A stretch of DNA of 64,000 bases from JANQEU01 sp965228045 (GTDB lineage: Bacteria; Bacteroidota; Bacteroidia; Cytophagales; Cyclobacteriaceae), in NCBI GenBank assembly GCA_965228045.1, contig OZ245789.1, positions 744,001 to 808,000 of the forward strand, read 5' to 3'. Made by a program: the position numbers and the translations under genes. The notes below the pieces were generated by a model, which ran no database searches, was not told the DNA's origin, and saw only the letters and a program-made list of their open reading frames with translations. Shown one piece after another: positions 35,532 to 43,724 of the stretch. Numbering within the stretch: position 1 is the first letter of the stretch; each line of letters opens with the position of its first letter.

Positions 35532-35853
35532 ATACCCTTAATATCGGTTGGCGGAGCCGTTAAAATTAAGCCTAAAAACATTTAAAAAAACCAAACTGCT
35601 TGTAGAAGTCTGGCCACGTCATCTTTAGCGTAAAAGTCGACGTTAATTTTCGGTTTTAAAGATGAAAAAGCTCTGACTTTCCGCTCGAATTTAAGTGATT
35701 TTGACAATTGTGACAAAACAACAAATGAAATATTCGAAAGCTTTGGTTTACAGGATATTGTGCTAAACCCAAGTACCACGGTGAGAATTAAATTATTCAT
35801 ATTTGAGCGGATCGACTAGTTGATTTATAATGATGCCTTAATTTTGAAGAATT
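35532..35853. other. Gene-poor spacer (322 bases)
   Basis: The stretch is A/T-rich and lies between the divergent antiporter gene and the DUF3299-like gene. I see only the -7 box near its right end. A 72-codon minus-strand frame (35582-35800) has a weak lipoprotein-like start ('LGFSTISC') but no recognisable family, and I do not call it a gene. No RNA gene is apparent. Confidence 0.6.
35839..35846 (+). promoter_or_regulatory. -7 promoter box of the DUF3299-like gene
   Basis: TAATTTTG, a full match to TAnnTTTG, ends 7 bases before the ATG at 35854. The expected transcription start is at or just before the start codon. Confidence 0.55.
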
Positions 35854-36288
35854 ATGAGGTTGATTATAGTGCTTTTGTTTCTAGTTCCGGTGAGTCTGCA
35901 AGCTCAATCCAGCGATAAGTTCAAAACCTGGAAAGTTTTGGCTGAGATTGAATACACGAAAACAACAGATGAATATGGCGAGATATACGTCCCCAAATTT
36001 TCTGAAAAGATCAAACAACTTGAAGGAAAAGAAATTACACTTCCCGGGTACATAATCCCTTTTGAGGGAATGTTTAAACCTAATCAAATCATTGTGTCCT
36101 CTCTTCCAATTGCATCATGTTTCTTTTGTGGAACTGGCGGACCTGAAACCGTAGCTGAAGCTCATCTGGATGGCGAGACCAAGTACACAGCCAAGATGGT
36201 AGAAGTAACCGGGGTGCTCGAACTCAACGATACCGACACAAATTCACTAATGTATATATTAAAAAATGCGACAGTTTCTTCAGACTAG
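35854..36288 (+). CDS. Exported DUF3299-like protein with a CxxC pair
   Basis: The 144-residue protein has a signal peptide (about 1-18, ending 'LQAQ') and an OB-like beta domain: 'LEGKEITLPGYIIPFE', 'ASCFFCGTGGPET', 'MVEVTGVLELNDTDTNSLMYIL'. Cys89 and Cys92 form a possible metal or haem/thiol site. The pattern fits the DUF3299-type family. It is next to SCO, cytochrome c and HemJ genes, so a role in copper or respiratory-complex assembly is an inference. Its last 23 bases overlap the next gene. Confidence 0.68.
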   Translation: MRLIIVLLFLVPVSLQAQSSDKFKTWKVLAEIEYTKTTDEYGEIYVPKFSEKIKQLEGKEITLPGYIIPFEGMFKPNQIIVSSLPIASCFFCGTGGPETVAEAHLDGETKYTAKMVEVTGVLELNDTDTNSLMYILKNATVSSD

Positions 36289-36673
36289 CCTTTTGCTGTT
36301 TTTCGTTTCCACCATTCTGAGTTGCGGTAGCTCCTCGCAGGGCGAAGAGCAAACTATAGAGTCTTTAAAGAGTGAAGTGCTTGACATTCATGATGAAGTC
36401 ATGCCAAAAATGGGTGAATTGAGGACCGCGAGTAAATCTTTGATGGAATTGAGTGCCACCTCACCTGACTCGTTGGAATTAAGAGCATTGGCTTCTGACA
36501 TCAAAGCTGCCAATGATCGAATGATGGACTGGATGAGAAATTATGAGCCGGAGTTTGAAGGTACCGACGAAGAATATTTCAAATACCTGGAGGATCAGAA
36601 AATTAAAATCCAAAAGGTGAAAGATGATATGCTGAAAAGCCTGGAAAAGGGAAAGCAAAAACTTAATCAATAG
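36266..36673 (+). CDS. Small coiled-coil lipoprotein
   Basis: The 135-residue protein has a lipobox 'VSTILSCGSSS' (lipidated Cys20), then mostly helix with regular charge, e.g. 'LKSEVLDIHDEVMPKMGELR' and 'KIKIQKVKDDMLKSLEKGKQ'. Similar genes in Bacteroidota are sometimes (mis)named viral A-type inclusion protein. Its role is unknown. It overlaps the DUF3299-like gene by 23 bases, so they are co-expressed, and its stop overlaps the end of the convergent cytochrome c gene. Confidence 0.75.
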   Translation: MRQFLQTSLLLFFVSTILSCGSSSQGEEQTIESLKSEVLDIHDEVMPKMGELRTASKSLMELSATSPDSLELRALASDIKAANDRMMDWMRNYEPEFEGTDEEYFKYLEDQKIKIQKVKDDMLKSLEKGKQKLNQ

Positions 36674-37124
36674 GCTCGCAAGCCTCCATCCTAAGCTGAA
36701 TATCCAATACATTTAACATTCCCGTTTCGTTTCCCCAGCTATTGCCAACATAAGTCATAATTTCTGCGATTTCCAGTGCAGTGAGCTGAGTAAATGACGG
36801 CATCTTCATGTTGTATTCAATTCCATTCACCGTTATGGAACCAGATTGTCCGTTTTTTATGATGCATGGGATGAAGGATAGATTCTCATTCCAGTAGTCA
36901 GATTGCTTCAAAGGAGGATATAGTCTTTCCATTCCTTCACCCCCTGGCTGATGACAATTTTGACAATGAAGCTCATAGAGTTTTTTACCCTGAAGTAAGT
37001 ACTGCTCGTACTTTCTCTTTTCTGTCGACGACATGTCTTCCGGAACGAATGTGCCAGGTCTGTCAGAGGGATTCGCACAACCCATGAGGAAAACCAGAAT
37101 TAAGAAAAAATTATTTTGACTCAT
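36663..37124 (-). CDS. Monohaem cytochrome c lipoprotein
   Basis: The 153-residue protein has a lipobox ('LVFLMGCANP', Cys16) and one c-type haem site 'CQNCH' at 54-58 with the usual 'QPGGEGMERLYPPL' continuation. A Met ligand is likely in 'NMKMPSF'. It is probably periplasmic and membrane-anchored, giving electrons to or from a terminal oxidase. It overlaps the SCO gene by 14 bases and is the last gene of the hemJ-SCO-cytochrome c operon. Confidence 0.92.
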   Translation of the reverse strand: MSQNNFFLILVFLMGCANPSDRPGTFVPEDMSSTEKRKYEQYLLQGKKLYELHCQNCHQPGGEGMERLYPPLKQSDYWNENLSFIPCIIKNGQSGSITVNGIEYNMKMPSFTQLTALEIAEIMTYVGNSWGNETGMLNVLDIQLRMEACEPID

Positions 37125-37752
37125 TGCTGGATAAAAGCCAATCCATATCTTTCATTAGAAGATCAACCTGCTCTGACACAGTACCATCATAAACCCCTCT
37201 GACCCTTCCTTTTTTATCCACCAGGATAAAGGCGCCACTGTGAACATAACCACCAGGTGCATCCGGCTGGTCTGCTGCCACCACCATATAGCTGCTTTCA
37301 GCAAGATCATAAATGTCGTCTTTGTCGCCCGTTAGAAAGTGCCATTTATCGCTTGAGACCCCAAGTCTTTCCGCATAGTCATATAGCAGTTCAACTGTAT
37401 CATATTCCGGATCAATGGTGTGAGAAACGATGATTACTTCAGGATTCTGCTCGAATTTGTCATAAACTCTCAGCATCTGCTGCTTCATGGTGGGGCAGAT
37501 CGTGGGGCATGAAGTGAAAAAGAAATCAGCCACATAAATTTTGTCCTCGAGTGATGCATTATTGATCACTGCACTGTCCTGATTTATGAGTTCGAATTGA
37601 CCTATGGTATGCGGTATGGTGTCATAAGTGGTCTCACCGTCTATGGTGTTTTCCACAATTTCGGGACGACCCAAAACAGGTAATTCGAAATTGTTTTTCA
37701 CCTCACCGCATGCAAGGATCATTACCATAAATATCAGTTGGATATATTTCAT
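37111..37752 (-). CDS. SCO1/SenC-type copper chaperone lipoprotein
   Basis: The 213-residue thioredoxin-fold protein has a lipobox (Cys15) and the copper-binding pair Cys82/Cys86 in 'FFTSCPTICPTM'. His171 in 'GGYVHSGAFILVD' is probably the third ligand. SCO proteins deliver copper to the CuA site of cytochrome oxidase. It is linked by a four-base overlap to the HemJ-like gene and by 14 bases to cytochrome c. The oxidase itself is outside the window. Confidence 0.94.
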   Translation of the reverse strand: MKYIQLIFMVMILACGEVKNNFELPVLGRPEIVENTIDGETTYDTIPHTIGQFELINQDSAVINNASLEDKIYVADFFFTSCPTICPTMKQQMLRVYDKFEQNPEVIIVSHTIDPEYDTVELLYDYAERLGVSSDKWHFLTGDKDDIYDLAESSYMVVAADQPDAPGGYVHSGAFILVDKKGRVRGVYDGTVSEQVDLLMKDMDWLLSSNESK

Positions 37753-38285
37753 TTTTTTTCTCTAAATCTTTTATAAATCCTAATGGCAATCATCAATACA
37801 ATAGCAATGGATATGATACCCAAAGTTCCCCAGATCCAGCTTATTCCATCTTTTTTCACAATCAGGAATACGATGGCTATCAGCATGATGGTTGCCATTT
37901 CGTTCCAGATCCTAAGCGTTGTGGATGAATATCTGGCTGTTCCCTTTTGGAGTAATTTAAAGATCCGGTGCAGACTGAGGTGATAGAAAAACAGCAATGC
38001 CACGAAACCAAGCTTCACGTGCATAAATGGCTGCGAAAGCCAGCTTGGTTGTAGCCATAGCAAAGTCGGTCCGAGGATCAGAGTTATGATCGCAGAGGGC
38101 CAAGTTATAATGTACCAAAGTCTGTGGGCCATCAGGGCCAGCTGATTTTGTAAAATTGATTTCTCAGGTTCTTCCTTAGCCAGGGCTTCAGTCTGGTAAA
38201 TAAAAATCCGTGGAATGTAGAATATTCCTGCAAACCAGGTCACAATGAAAATTACATGTAAGGCCTTAATCGTCAAATAATCCAC
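37749..38285 (-). CDS. hemJ: HemJ-like protoporphyrinogen oxidase (CopD/UPF0093 family)
   Basis: The 178-residue membrane protein has four to five helices. The opening 'IKALHVIFIVTWFAGIFYIPRIFIYQ' with His10 and the pattern 'HVKLGFVALLFFYHLSLHRI' fit HemJ, which oxidises protoporphyrinogen IX in haem synthesis. Databases often call the same proteins CopD. The start is GTG at 38285. Together with SCO and cytochrome c it suggests a haem/copper oxidase assembly operon. Confidence 0.78.
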   Translation of the reverse strand: MDYLTIKALHVIFIVTWFAGIFYIPRIFIYQTEALAKEEPEKSILQNQLALMAHRLWYIITWPSAIITLILGPTLLWLQPSWLSQPFMHVKLGFVALLFFYHLSLHRIFKLLQKGTARYSSTTLRIWNEMATIMLIAIVFLIVKKDGISWIWGTLGIISIAIVLMIAIRIYKRFREKK

Positions 38286-38395
38286 TGCAAGGGGAGCTTT
38301 TTGAAAAAATATTTTGTTGCAAGTTGGAATTGGGCAAATTTGATTTGCAATAATTCATTCACCAAGAAATTAGAAATATTTAAACATCCCCTGTG

Positions 38396-39076
38396 ATGAA
38401 TTCTAAATCCAATATTTGGTACCTGGAAGACATAGATCTTTTTGAGATTCTGTGTCCTACCAAGACACCAGGACTTGAGGACAGACATCAGGTCAATACT
38501 TTTAAAAAAGACGAGTACATATATTTTCCGGATGAGCCTTCCCATAATGTCTACATGATCTCAGAAGGTAGGGTGAAAATAGGCGCATACCTGGATGGAG
38601 GGAAAGAAATTGTGAAATCCATTCTGCATAAGGGTGAGCTTTTTGGGGAGTTGGCATTGACGGGGGAAGACAGACGCACAGATTTTGCACAGTCACTGGA
38701 TGGTAATACGAGGGTTTGTCCCATGAAAGTGGAGGACCTTCAGAATCTGATGAAGGACAACCAGCCACTCAGCCTTAAAATCCTGAAATTGGTTGGATTC
38801 AGATTGAGAAAAACGGAGCGGAAGATTGAGTCACTCGTTTTTAAAGATGCCAGGACCAGGATCATTGATTTTTTGAAGGACACAGCGGCCGAAAAGGGCC
38901 AGAAAGTGGGTTTCGAAACCATGATCAAGAGTCATTTTACACATAAGGACATTGCAAGTCTCACTGGGACTTCAAGGCAAACCGTAACCACAGTTTTGAA
39001 TGAACTCCGTGAGGAGAACATCATAAACTTCGACAGAAGGAGAATTTTGATCAGAGATATGGAGAAGCTGGCTTAG
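38396..39076 (+). CDS. Crp/Fnr-family transcriptional regulator
   Basis: The protein (226 residues from the ATG at 38396) has an N-terminal cyclic-nucleotide-type beta-roll ('YIYFPDEPSHNVYMISEGRVKIGAY', 'ILHKGELFGELAL') and a C-terminal helix-turn-helix 'FTHKDIASLTGTSRQTVTTVLNELREENII'. It lacks the cysteine cluster of oxygen-sensing Fnr. It is divergent from the hemJ-SCO-cytochrome c operon, which it may regulate; no clear palindromic site was found in the 110-base gap. Confidence 0.93.
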   Translation: MNSKSNIWYLEDIDLFEILCPTKTPGLEDRHQVNTFKKDEYIYFPDEPSHNVYMISEGRVKIGAYLDGGKEIVKSILHKGELFGELALTGEDRRTDFAQSLDGNTRVCPMKVEDLQNLMKDNQPLSLKILKLVGFRLRKTERKIESLVFKDARTRIIDFLKDTAAEKGQKVGFETMIKSHFTHKDIASLTGTSRQTVTTVLNELREENIINFDRRRILIRDMEKLA

Positions 39077-39729
39077 TAGTCATCAGAATAATCTTCGCCA
39101 CTTTCCAAATCCACATCCGCGTCATCTTCATAGACTATCTCAATGCCGGCTTTTTTCATATCCGCTTTGGTATCAACATCAAACAAAGTCTTTAGTTGAG
39201 CAACTTTTAATTCCAGCTCTTCAGCTTCCTCAAGTAATTCCTCCAGTACTTTATCGTGGCTGTATTCCTTTCCTTCAAAAAGCTGCGGATAGGCTTGTTT
39301 CAATCCGATCAGATAGTAACCTCCGTCTTCTGCTGGTCCGACGACGGCATCATGGTCATCCAGTTTTTGGAAAGCCTCATCGATGATCTTTTTTGAAATA
39401 TCCGGGGTGTCTGAGCCGATCAATACCATCTTATCGTATTCACCTTCGAAGGCATCATAAAAGGCGTTGAGCATTCTTTGGCCAAGGTCGTTACCTTCCT
39501 GAATGTGCTTGCTGTATTTTTCATCATGAAAAAAATCGTATAACTCTACGTATTCGGAATAGTAAACTGCTTTTGAGGTTTTTACTTTGTCCGCCACTTC
39601 AGCCGTATAAGCCACCAACTCTTTATAGACTTCCATTGCGAGGTCCATGCCGATATCCGCGGCAAGCCGGGTTTTAACCGTTCCGGGTAGCAGATTTTTT
39701 GCGAAAACAACCAGTAATTCTTTACTCAT
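39073..39729 (-). CDS. DUF2064 (TIGR04282-type) nucleotidyl/glycosyltransferase-like protein
   Basis: I start at the second Met ('MSKELLVVFAKNLLPGTVKTRLA'), giving 218 residues. 'FAKNLLPGTVKTRLAADIG', 'VLIGSDTPDISKKII' and 'DAVVGPAEDGGYYLIGLK' are the DUF2064 blocks, related to GT-A nucleotidyltransferases. Members next to other glycosyltransferases are assumed to make a sugar nucleotide or glycan. An acidic tail is present. It is the last gene of the five-gene run and overlaps the rhodanese gene. Confidence 0.85.
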   Translation of the reverse strand: MSKELLVVFAKNLLPGTVKTRLAADIGMDLAMEVYKELVAYTAEVADKVKTSKAVYYSEYVELYDFFHDEKYSKHIQEGNDLGQRMLNAFYDAFEGEYDKMVLIGSDTPDISKKIIDEAFQKLDDHDAVVGPAEDGGYYLIGLKQAYPQLFEGKEYSHDKVLEELLEEAEELELKVAQLKTLFDVDTKADMKKAGIEIVYEDDADVDLESGEDYSDDY

Positions 39730-40246
39730 AGATTTTAATTCCATTGGTCAGCCATTTGGACCAATTTTTATTATATGTATGCACGCTATCGGTAGGTGAT
39801 CCCAAAGGGTTAACTACCTCATGATTTGTGTTTTTCCATTGGAAAATGCCACCGTATAAGTTTTGGACATTTTTGAATCCCAATTCTTTCATTTTTTCAC
39901 CTACTCTTTCACTGCGATATCCTACCGAACAGTATAGCACTATCTCAGAATCTTTATCCAGATTTTCGACATCTTTTTCTGAAAAGTTATCATAGTCTAT
40001 GAACCGGGCATTGGGAATATGGCTCACATTATATTCGTTCTCAGACCTTATGTCAAGGATGACAAGTTCACCCTGATTCACTTTTTTTTCAAATTCCGCG
40101 GGTTGGATCAGCGGCACTGTATTCCTGTAAAGGGAATTTAATTTCTTGTCGAAAGACTCCTGGCCGCAGGCTGTATTCATCAGTGTCAAAAGTACTAAGA
40201 CGCTAAAAGATGCTCTGAGGTCCTTTATATTTTTTAGAAATTTCAT
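39722..40246 (-). CDS. Rhodanese-like lipoprotein
   Basis: Starting at the Met at 40246 the protein has 174 residues, a lipobox 'LMNTACGQES' (Cys27) and a single rhodanese domain: 'LVILDIRSENEYNVSHIPNA', active-site Cys106 in 'VLYCSVGYRS', and 'GFKNVQNLYGGIFQW'. It could move sulfane sulfur in the periplasm or be a structural version. Its place between two glycan genes is puzzling. The start lies inside the GT-C gene by 44 bases. Confidence 0.87.
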   Translation of the reverse strand: MKFLKNIKDLRASFSVLVLLTLMNTACGQESFDKKLNSLYRNTVPLIQPAEFEKKVNQGELVILDIRSENEYNVSHIPNARFIDYDNFSEKDVENLDKDSEIVLYCSVGYRSERVGEKMKELGFKNVQNLYGGIFQWKNTNHEVVNPLGSPTDSVHTYNKNWSKWLTNGIKIYE

Positions 40247-41501
40247 AAAACAAGCATGCATAGACTGCCAGGTATTCTATCAGTACCCAATACATCGACA
40301 GATGAAAATCAGTTTCAGTATAACCGAAATATGTGAAAAAGATCACAAAAGACCATACAATAGGAAAGTAGAAATTGCTAAGTAGTCCAAAAGGGATCAG
40401 TGTCAAAATGTACCAGGGATGCACGGTGGTGGCCAGTGACAGGTAAATGAAGACAGAGAAAAGCAGGATTGCATACCGATTGACATTTCGGTAACTACCC
40501 CATATTGCAAGTGAAGTGATCAGTACAAAGGACCAGGTGGCAAGCTTTGGACCCAGGGTCTGAATGGTATTGTACCCCACCTGCCACCAGCCGATTTCAC
40601 GAAAAACAAAGTACCAGCTGGCATTAAACTCAAATGACTGAAAATAAAGTTTAAGACTTTCTGACATCCCGGATGCCAGTGAACTTGAAATAAACGGCAA
40701 AAAAGTGATCAAGGCTGCTGCCAATGCGGTGGTGACAACAATGATCCCGGATTTCCACCGAAATTTCCACCCCAGATAGGGTAAAAATACAAGGGGAACA
40801 AGTTTGGTTCCGATGGAGAGTCCAACCATTAGACCGGATGCTAACCATCTTCGTTGACCTAAGAAATAGAGCCCTGACAACAAGAAAACGATGACGATGA
40901 CCTCAAAGTGAAGGTTTCCTACTCCTTCGAGGATTACCAATGGATTCAGGAAATACCAGGCTACTTTTAACTGGCTGTCCTTTTCTATCATCTTATGAAG
41001 AACCAATAAGACACCGAGATCGGCGATCAGAATAACTCCACGTATTAAGTTCACACCAGAGAGCAGGTCACTACCGAATGATGCTAACCAAAAAATCGCC
41101 TGGTTCAAAGGAGGATAAACTGACAGGTAGGCAGGAGAATTTAGTTTTGGGAATAGACTCTGCAGTAAATCCGTTTTTGGAAGCTGCTCAGGGGTAGTAG
41201 CATAAGGGTCTATTCCGGATGAGACCAAATGTCCGTCCCAAATAAATCTATAGAAATCATCAGATAGAGAAGGAAGGGAAAAAAACAGTGTAAGTCTGGC
41301 GCAAAGGCCAAGAAAAACTGTGGTACGAAAATTCGGTTTACCACCTCGAATGATCCAGAAATAGCAGAAAAAAGCGGTGAAGTAGCAAAGGAATAAAGTG
41401 ATAGATTGGTGTCTCTGTACCTGGTTGCCTATAAATGAGATCCCTATAATGAAAAGTACAAATAGGGTGTACAGGCCTATTTTATTGGCCCTATGCCACA
41501 T
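40203..41501 (-). CDS. GT-C fold membrane glycosyltransferase (GT87/mannosyltransferase-like)
   Basis: The 432-residue protein has about eleven to twelve membrane helices. Near the N-terminus it has 'LSDDFYRFIWDGHLVSSGIDPY' with the acidic pair Asp81/Asp82 in the first periplasmic loop, the catalytic layout of GT-C enzymes that use lipid-linked sugars. 'YPPLNQAIFWLASF' is also shared with DUF2029/GT87 proteins. It probably transfers mannose or another hexose in the periplasm. It overlaps the GT2 gene by 11 bases. Confidence 0.82.
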   Translation of the reverse strand: MWHRANKIGLYTLFVLFIIGISFIGNQVQRHQSITLFLCYFTAFFCYFWIIRGGKPNFRTTVFLGLCARLTLFFSLPSLSDDFYRFIWDGHLVSSGIDPYATTPEQLPKTDLLQSLFPKLNSPAYLSVYPPLNQAIFWLASFGSDLLSGVNLIRGVILIADLGVLLVLHKMIEKDSQLKVAWYFLNPLVILEGVGNLHFEVIVIVFLLSGLYFLGQRRWLASGLMVGLSIGTKLVPLVFLPYLGWKFRWKSGIIVVTTALAAALITFLPFISSSLASGMSESLKLYFQSFEFNASWYFVFREIGWWQVGYNTIQTLGPKLATWSFVLITSLAIWGSYRNVNRYAILLFSVFIYLSLATTVHPWYILTLIPFGLLSNFYFPIVWSFVIFFTYFGYTETDFHLSMYWVLIEYLAVYACLFYEISKKYKGPQSIF

Positions 41502-42948
41502 TTTTAGATTGACGCAAGGCCGTTGCGAATATGATGCCTAACCCAAGTGCCATCATCAAATGGAAAAGAATCAATCCGTAATCCTCCAAATGAACGCCAA
41601 TTCCAACGCCAAATATGAAATAGATGGCTAAAAGTCCTTCAAGAATGGTGGACAATGGGAGTGATTTGACCAGATATGTACTATCTCGCCAGGACTGGTT
41701 GTTGGACGTGATGTTGAACTTCGGAGTTCTGATGAAAGCCGTTTTCTTCCCAATTAATCCCTCGATGATAGCGATAGAATTATGCACTGCCAACCCCATT
41801 GAAAAGATCATGAAAAGTGGAAAATTTTTCAGAAAATACCGGGTGCTCTTTTCGGTCTGCCTTGCTTTCGATGCTATCAGGTAAAATATACCTATGGCTA
41901 TAAATCCGAGAATAAATACACTACCGACATCGAAAAGTCCGGCAAGTGTAGGGTTTCCTTTCTTAATGTAAAGCAAGGGAATAGAAAGAATGGCGGCGAT
42001 AAGCAACAAAAGAAAGACCGAACTATTAAGCAAGTGCTGGGCAGCCCGCAGTTTATGCACAAACTTGAGGTCGGATTTAAATACGGCAACCAGATTCTTC
42101 CGTGCGGTCTCAACAGCACCCTTGTTCCAGCGATACTGCTGAGATTTGATGGCTTCCACAACCACCGGCAATTCACCGGGTGTATCGACTTCATCCAGGT
42201 ACCTGAATTTCCATCCTCCCAGCTGAGCACGATAACTAAGATCCAGGTCCTCGGTAAGGGTATCATGCTGCCATCCTCCTGCATTTTCAATGCATTTTTT
42301 TCGCCAGATTCCGGCTGTACCATTGAAACTGATGCAGCTTCCAGCCATCATCCTGCCATTCTGCTCTACGCTGAAATGGGCATCCAGTCCAAAGGCCTGC
42401 ATCCTTGTGAAAATGCTGTAATCCTTATTAATGTGACTCCAGCGTGTTTGAACCATACCTATCGAATCGTCTTCGAAATGTGGCAGGGTTTTCTGTAAAA
42501 AATCTCTTTTAGGCAGAAAGTCAGCATCGAAGATGGCAATGAATTCACCCCTTGCTATTTTGGTCCCGTATTGCAAAGCCCCTGCTTTATAGCCCGTTCT
42601 GTCGCTTCTTCTAAGGTGATGAATTTGAAAATTGTCTTGTTTGAGTTCATCGACCAGACTTCGCACGATTTCAACCGTTTCATCATTGGAATCATCCAAT
42701 ACCTGTATTTCAAAGCGTGATTTTGGATAATCCAATGCCGCAACGGTTTTCAGCAACCTTTGCACCACGTACTTTTCATTGTAAATAGGGAGCTGTATGG
42801 TTACAAACGGGAATTCCCTTAATGTCCCGTAGGCAGACTTTTTGTTCTTATTTCTGACATAATGAATGGCAAGATTGAGCTGACCCAGGCTGAAAAGTGT
42901 AATCAGCGCCAGCGAAATAGTGTACAGTATGATGATCAGCCATTCCAC
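41491..42948 (-). CDS. Processive-type GT2 glycosyltransferase (cellulose/mannan-synthase-like)
   Basis: The 485-residue enzyme has one N-terminal helix, a GT-A domain ('VTIQLPIYNEKYVVQRLL', 'DAD' at 141-143, 'TEDLD' at 232-236, 'QQYRW' at 270-274) and four or five C-terminal membrane helices. The D,D,D,QxxRW pattern is that of cellulose-synthase superfamily members, which can add many beta-linked sugars; no PilZ domain is seen. Start is GTG one base after the previous stop. It probably makes a polysaccharide or lipid-linked beta-glycan with its neighbours. Confidence 0.9.
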   Translation of the reverse strand: MEWLIIILYTISLALITLFSLGQLNLAIHYVRNKNKKSAYGTLREFPFVTIQLPIYNEKYVVQRLLKTVAALDYPKSRFEIQVLDDSNDETVEIVRSLVDELKQDNFQIHHLRRSDRTGYKAGALQYGTKIARGEFIAIFDADFLPKRDFLQKTLPHFEDDSIGMVQTRWSHINKDYSIFTRMQAFGLDAHFSVEQNGRMMAGSCISFNGTAGIWRKKCIENAGGWQHDTLTEDLDLSYRAQLGGWKFRYLDEVDTPGELPVVVEAIKSQQYRWNKGAVETARKNLVAVFKSDLKFVHKLRAAQHLLNSSVFLLLLIAAILSIPLLYIKKGNPTLAGLFDVGSVFILGFIAIGIFYLIASKARQTEKSTRYFLKNFPLFMIFSMGLAVHNSIAIIEGLIGKKTAFIRTPKFNITSNNQSWRDSTYLVKSLPLSTILEGLLAIYFIFGVGIGVHLEDYGLILFHLMMALGLGIIFATALRQSKNVA

Positions 42949-42949
42949 A

Positions 42950-43642
42950 CTACAAATATTTAAATATTGTAAATAAGATCTTGTATCCAGCCATAATTGT
43001 TCCCCTGACGGTACCGGAGACTTTAGAAACCCCGATTCGTCGTCTATAGTTTACGGGGATGTCCTTTGTTTTCAATTTATGCTTGGCAGCTTTCACCTGC
43101 ATTTCTACGGTCCAGCCGAAATCTTCATCACGCATTTCCAGCTTTTTCAGACTACCATAACGTATTGCGCGAAAAGGTCCCAGATCTGTATAATGAACAC
43201 CAAAGAACCATCTTATCAGCGTTGTAGCCAGCCAGTTTCCAAAAACCTGCGGTATGGTCATAGATCCGGTTTCTTTTTCTCCCAGGGCTCTTGAGCCGAT
43301 GACCATATCGACTTCATTGTTCTGAATAGGCCTTACAAGTTTCTCCATTTCCGACGGAAAATCACTGTGATCCCCATCAATGAAGACGATGATATCCGGT
43401 TCTTCTTCCTGCTTAGAGATGTAGTTCAGAGCGCAAAGACATGCTTTTCCATATCCTTTAACGGGTTCTTTCAGAGCGGTAGCACCGGCTTTTTGTGCCG
43501 TTTCATAGGTATTATCGGTGGACCCATTGTCGACTACTACAATTTCTGAAACCAGACCTTTTGGGATCTCCTCGATGACCAGACCGACCGCATTTTGTTC
43601 GTTAAAAGCGGGAATAATGACTTTTATTACCTCAGATGCCAT
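42950..43642 (-). CDS. GT2 glycosyltransferase of the dolichol-phosphate-mannose-synthase type
   Basis: From the ATG at 43642 it has 230 residues: 'KVIIPAFNEQNAVGLVIEEI', 'IVVVDNGSTDNTYETAQKAGA', 'KGYGKACLCALNYI' and 'IVFIDGDHSDFPSEM' (the DxD-like acidic site). The C-terminal helix is not a clear anchor. Such enzymes move mannose or glucose from a nucleotide to polyprenyl phosphate, which would feed the GT-C enzyme two genes on. It is the first gene of the glycan run. Confidence 0.9.
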   Translation of the reverse strand: MASEVIKVIIPAFNEQNAVGLVIEEIPKGLVSEIVVVDNGSTDNTYETAQKAGATALKEPVKGYGKACLCALNYISKQEEEPDIIVFIDGDHSDFPSEMEKLVRPIQNNEVDMVIGSRALGEKETGSMTIPQVFGNWLATTLIRWFFGVHYTDLGPFRAIRYGSLKKLEMRDEDFGWTVEMQVKAAKHKLKTKDIPVNYRRRIGVSKVSGTVRGTIMAGYKILFTIFKYL

Positions 43643-43724
43643 TAGAAGCGGCAAATGTAGAAGATAATGTCAGACAAATCTGTCACACTTGAGACATAGG
43701 ATAGCAACAGGATTAGAGGACGTG

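Noticed and set aside
35582..35800. 72-codon minus-strand frame with a lipoprotein-like start
   Set aside because: No family, no promoter, low-complexity composition in a promoter-rich spacer; probably chance.
37749..38285. Call as copper-resistance protein CopD
   Set aside because: The His10 region and length fit HemJ better, and the haem/oxidase neighbours agree, though the two families are related in annotation.
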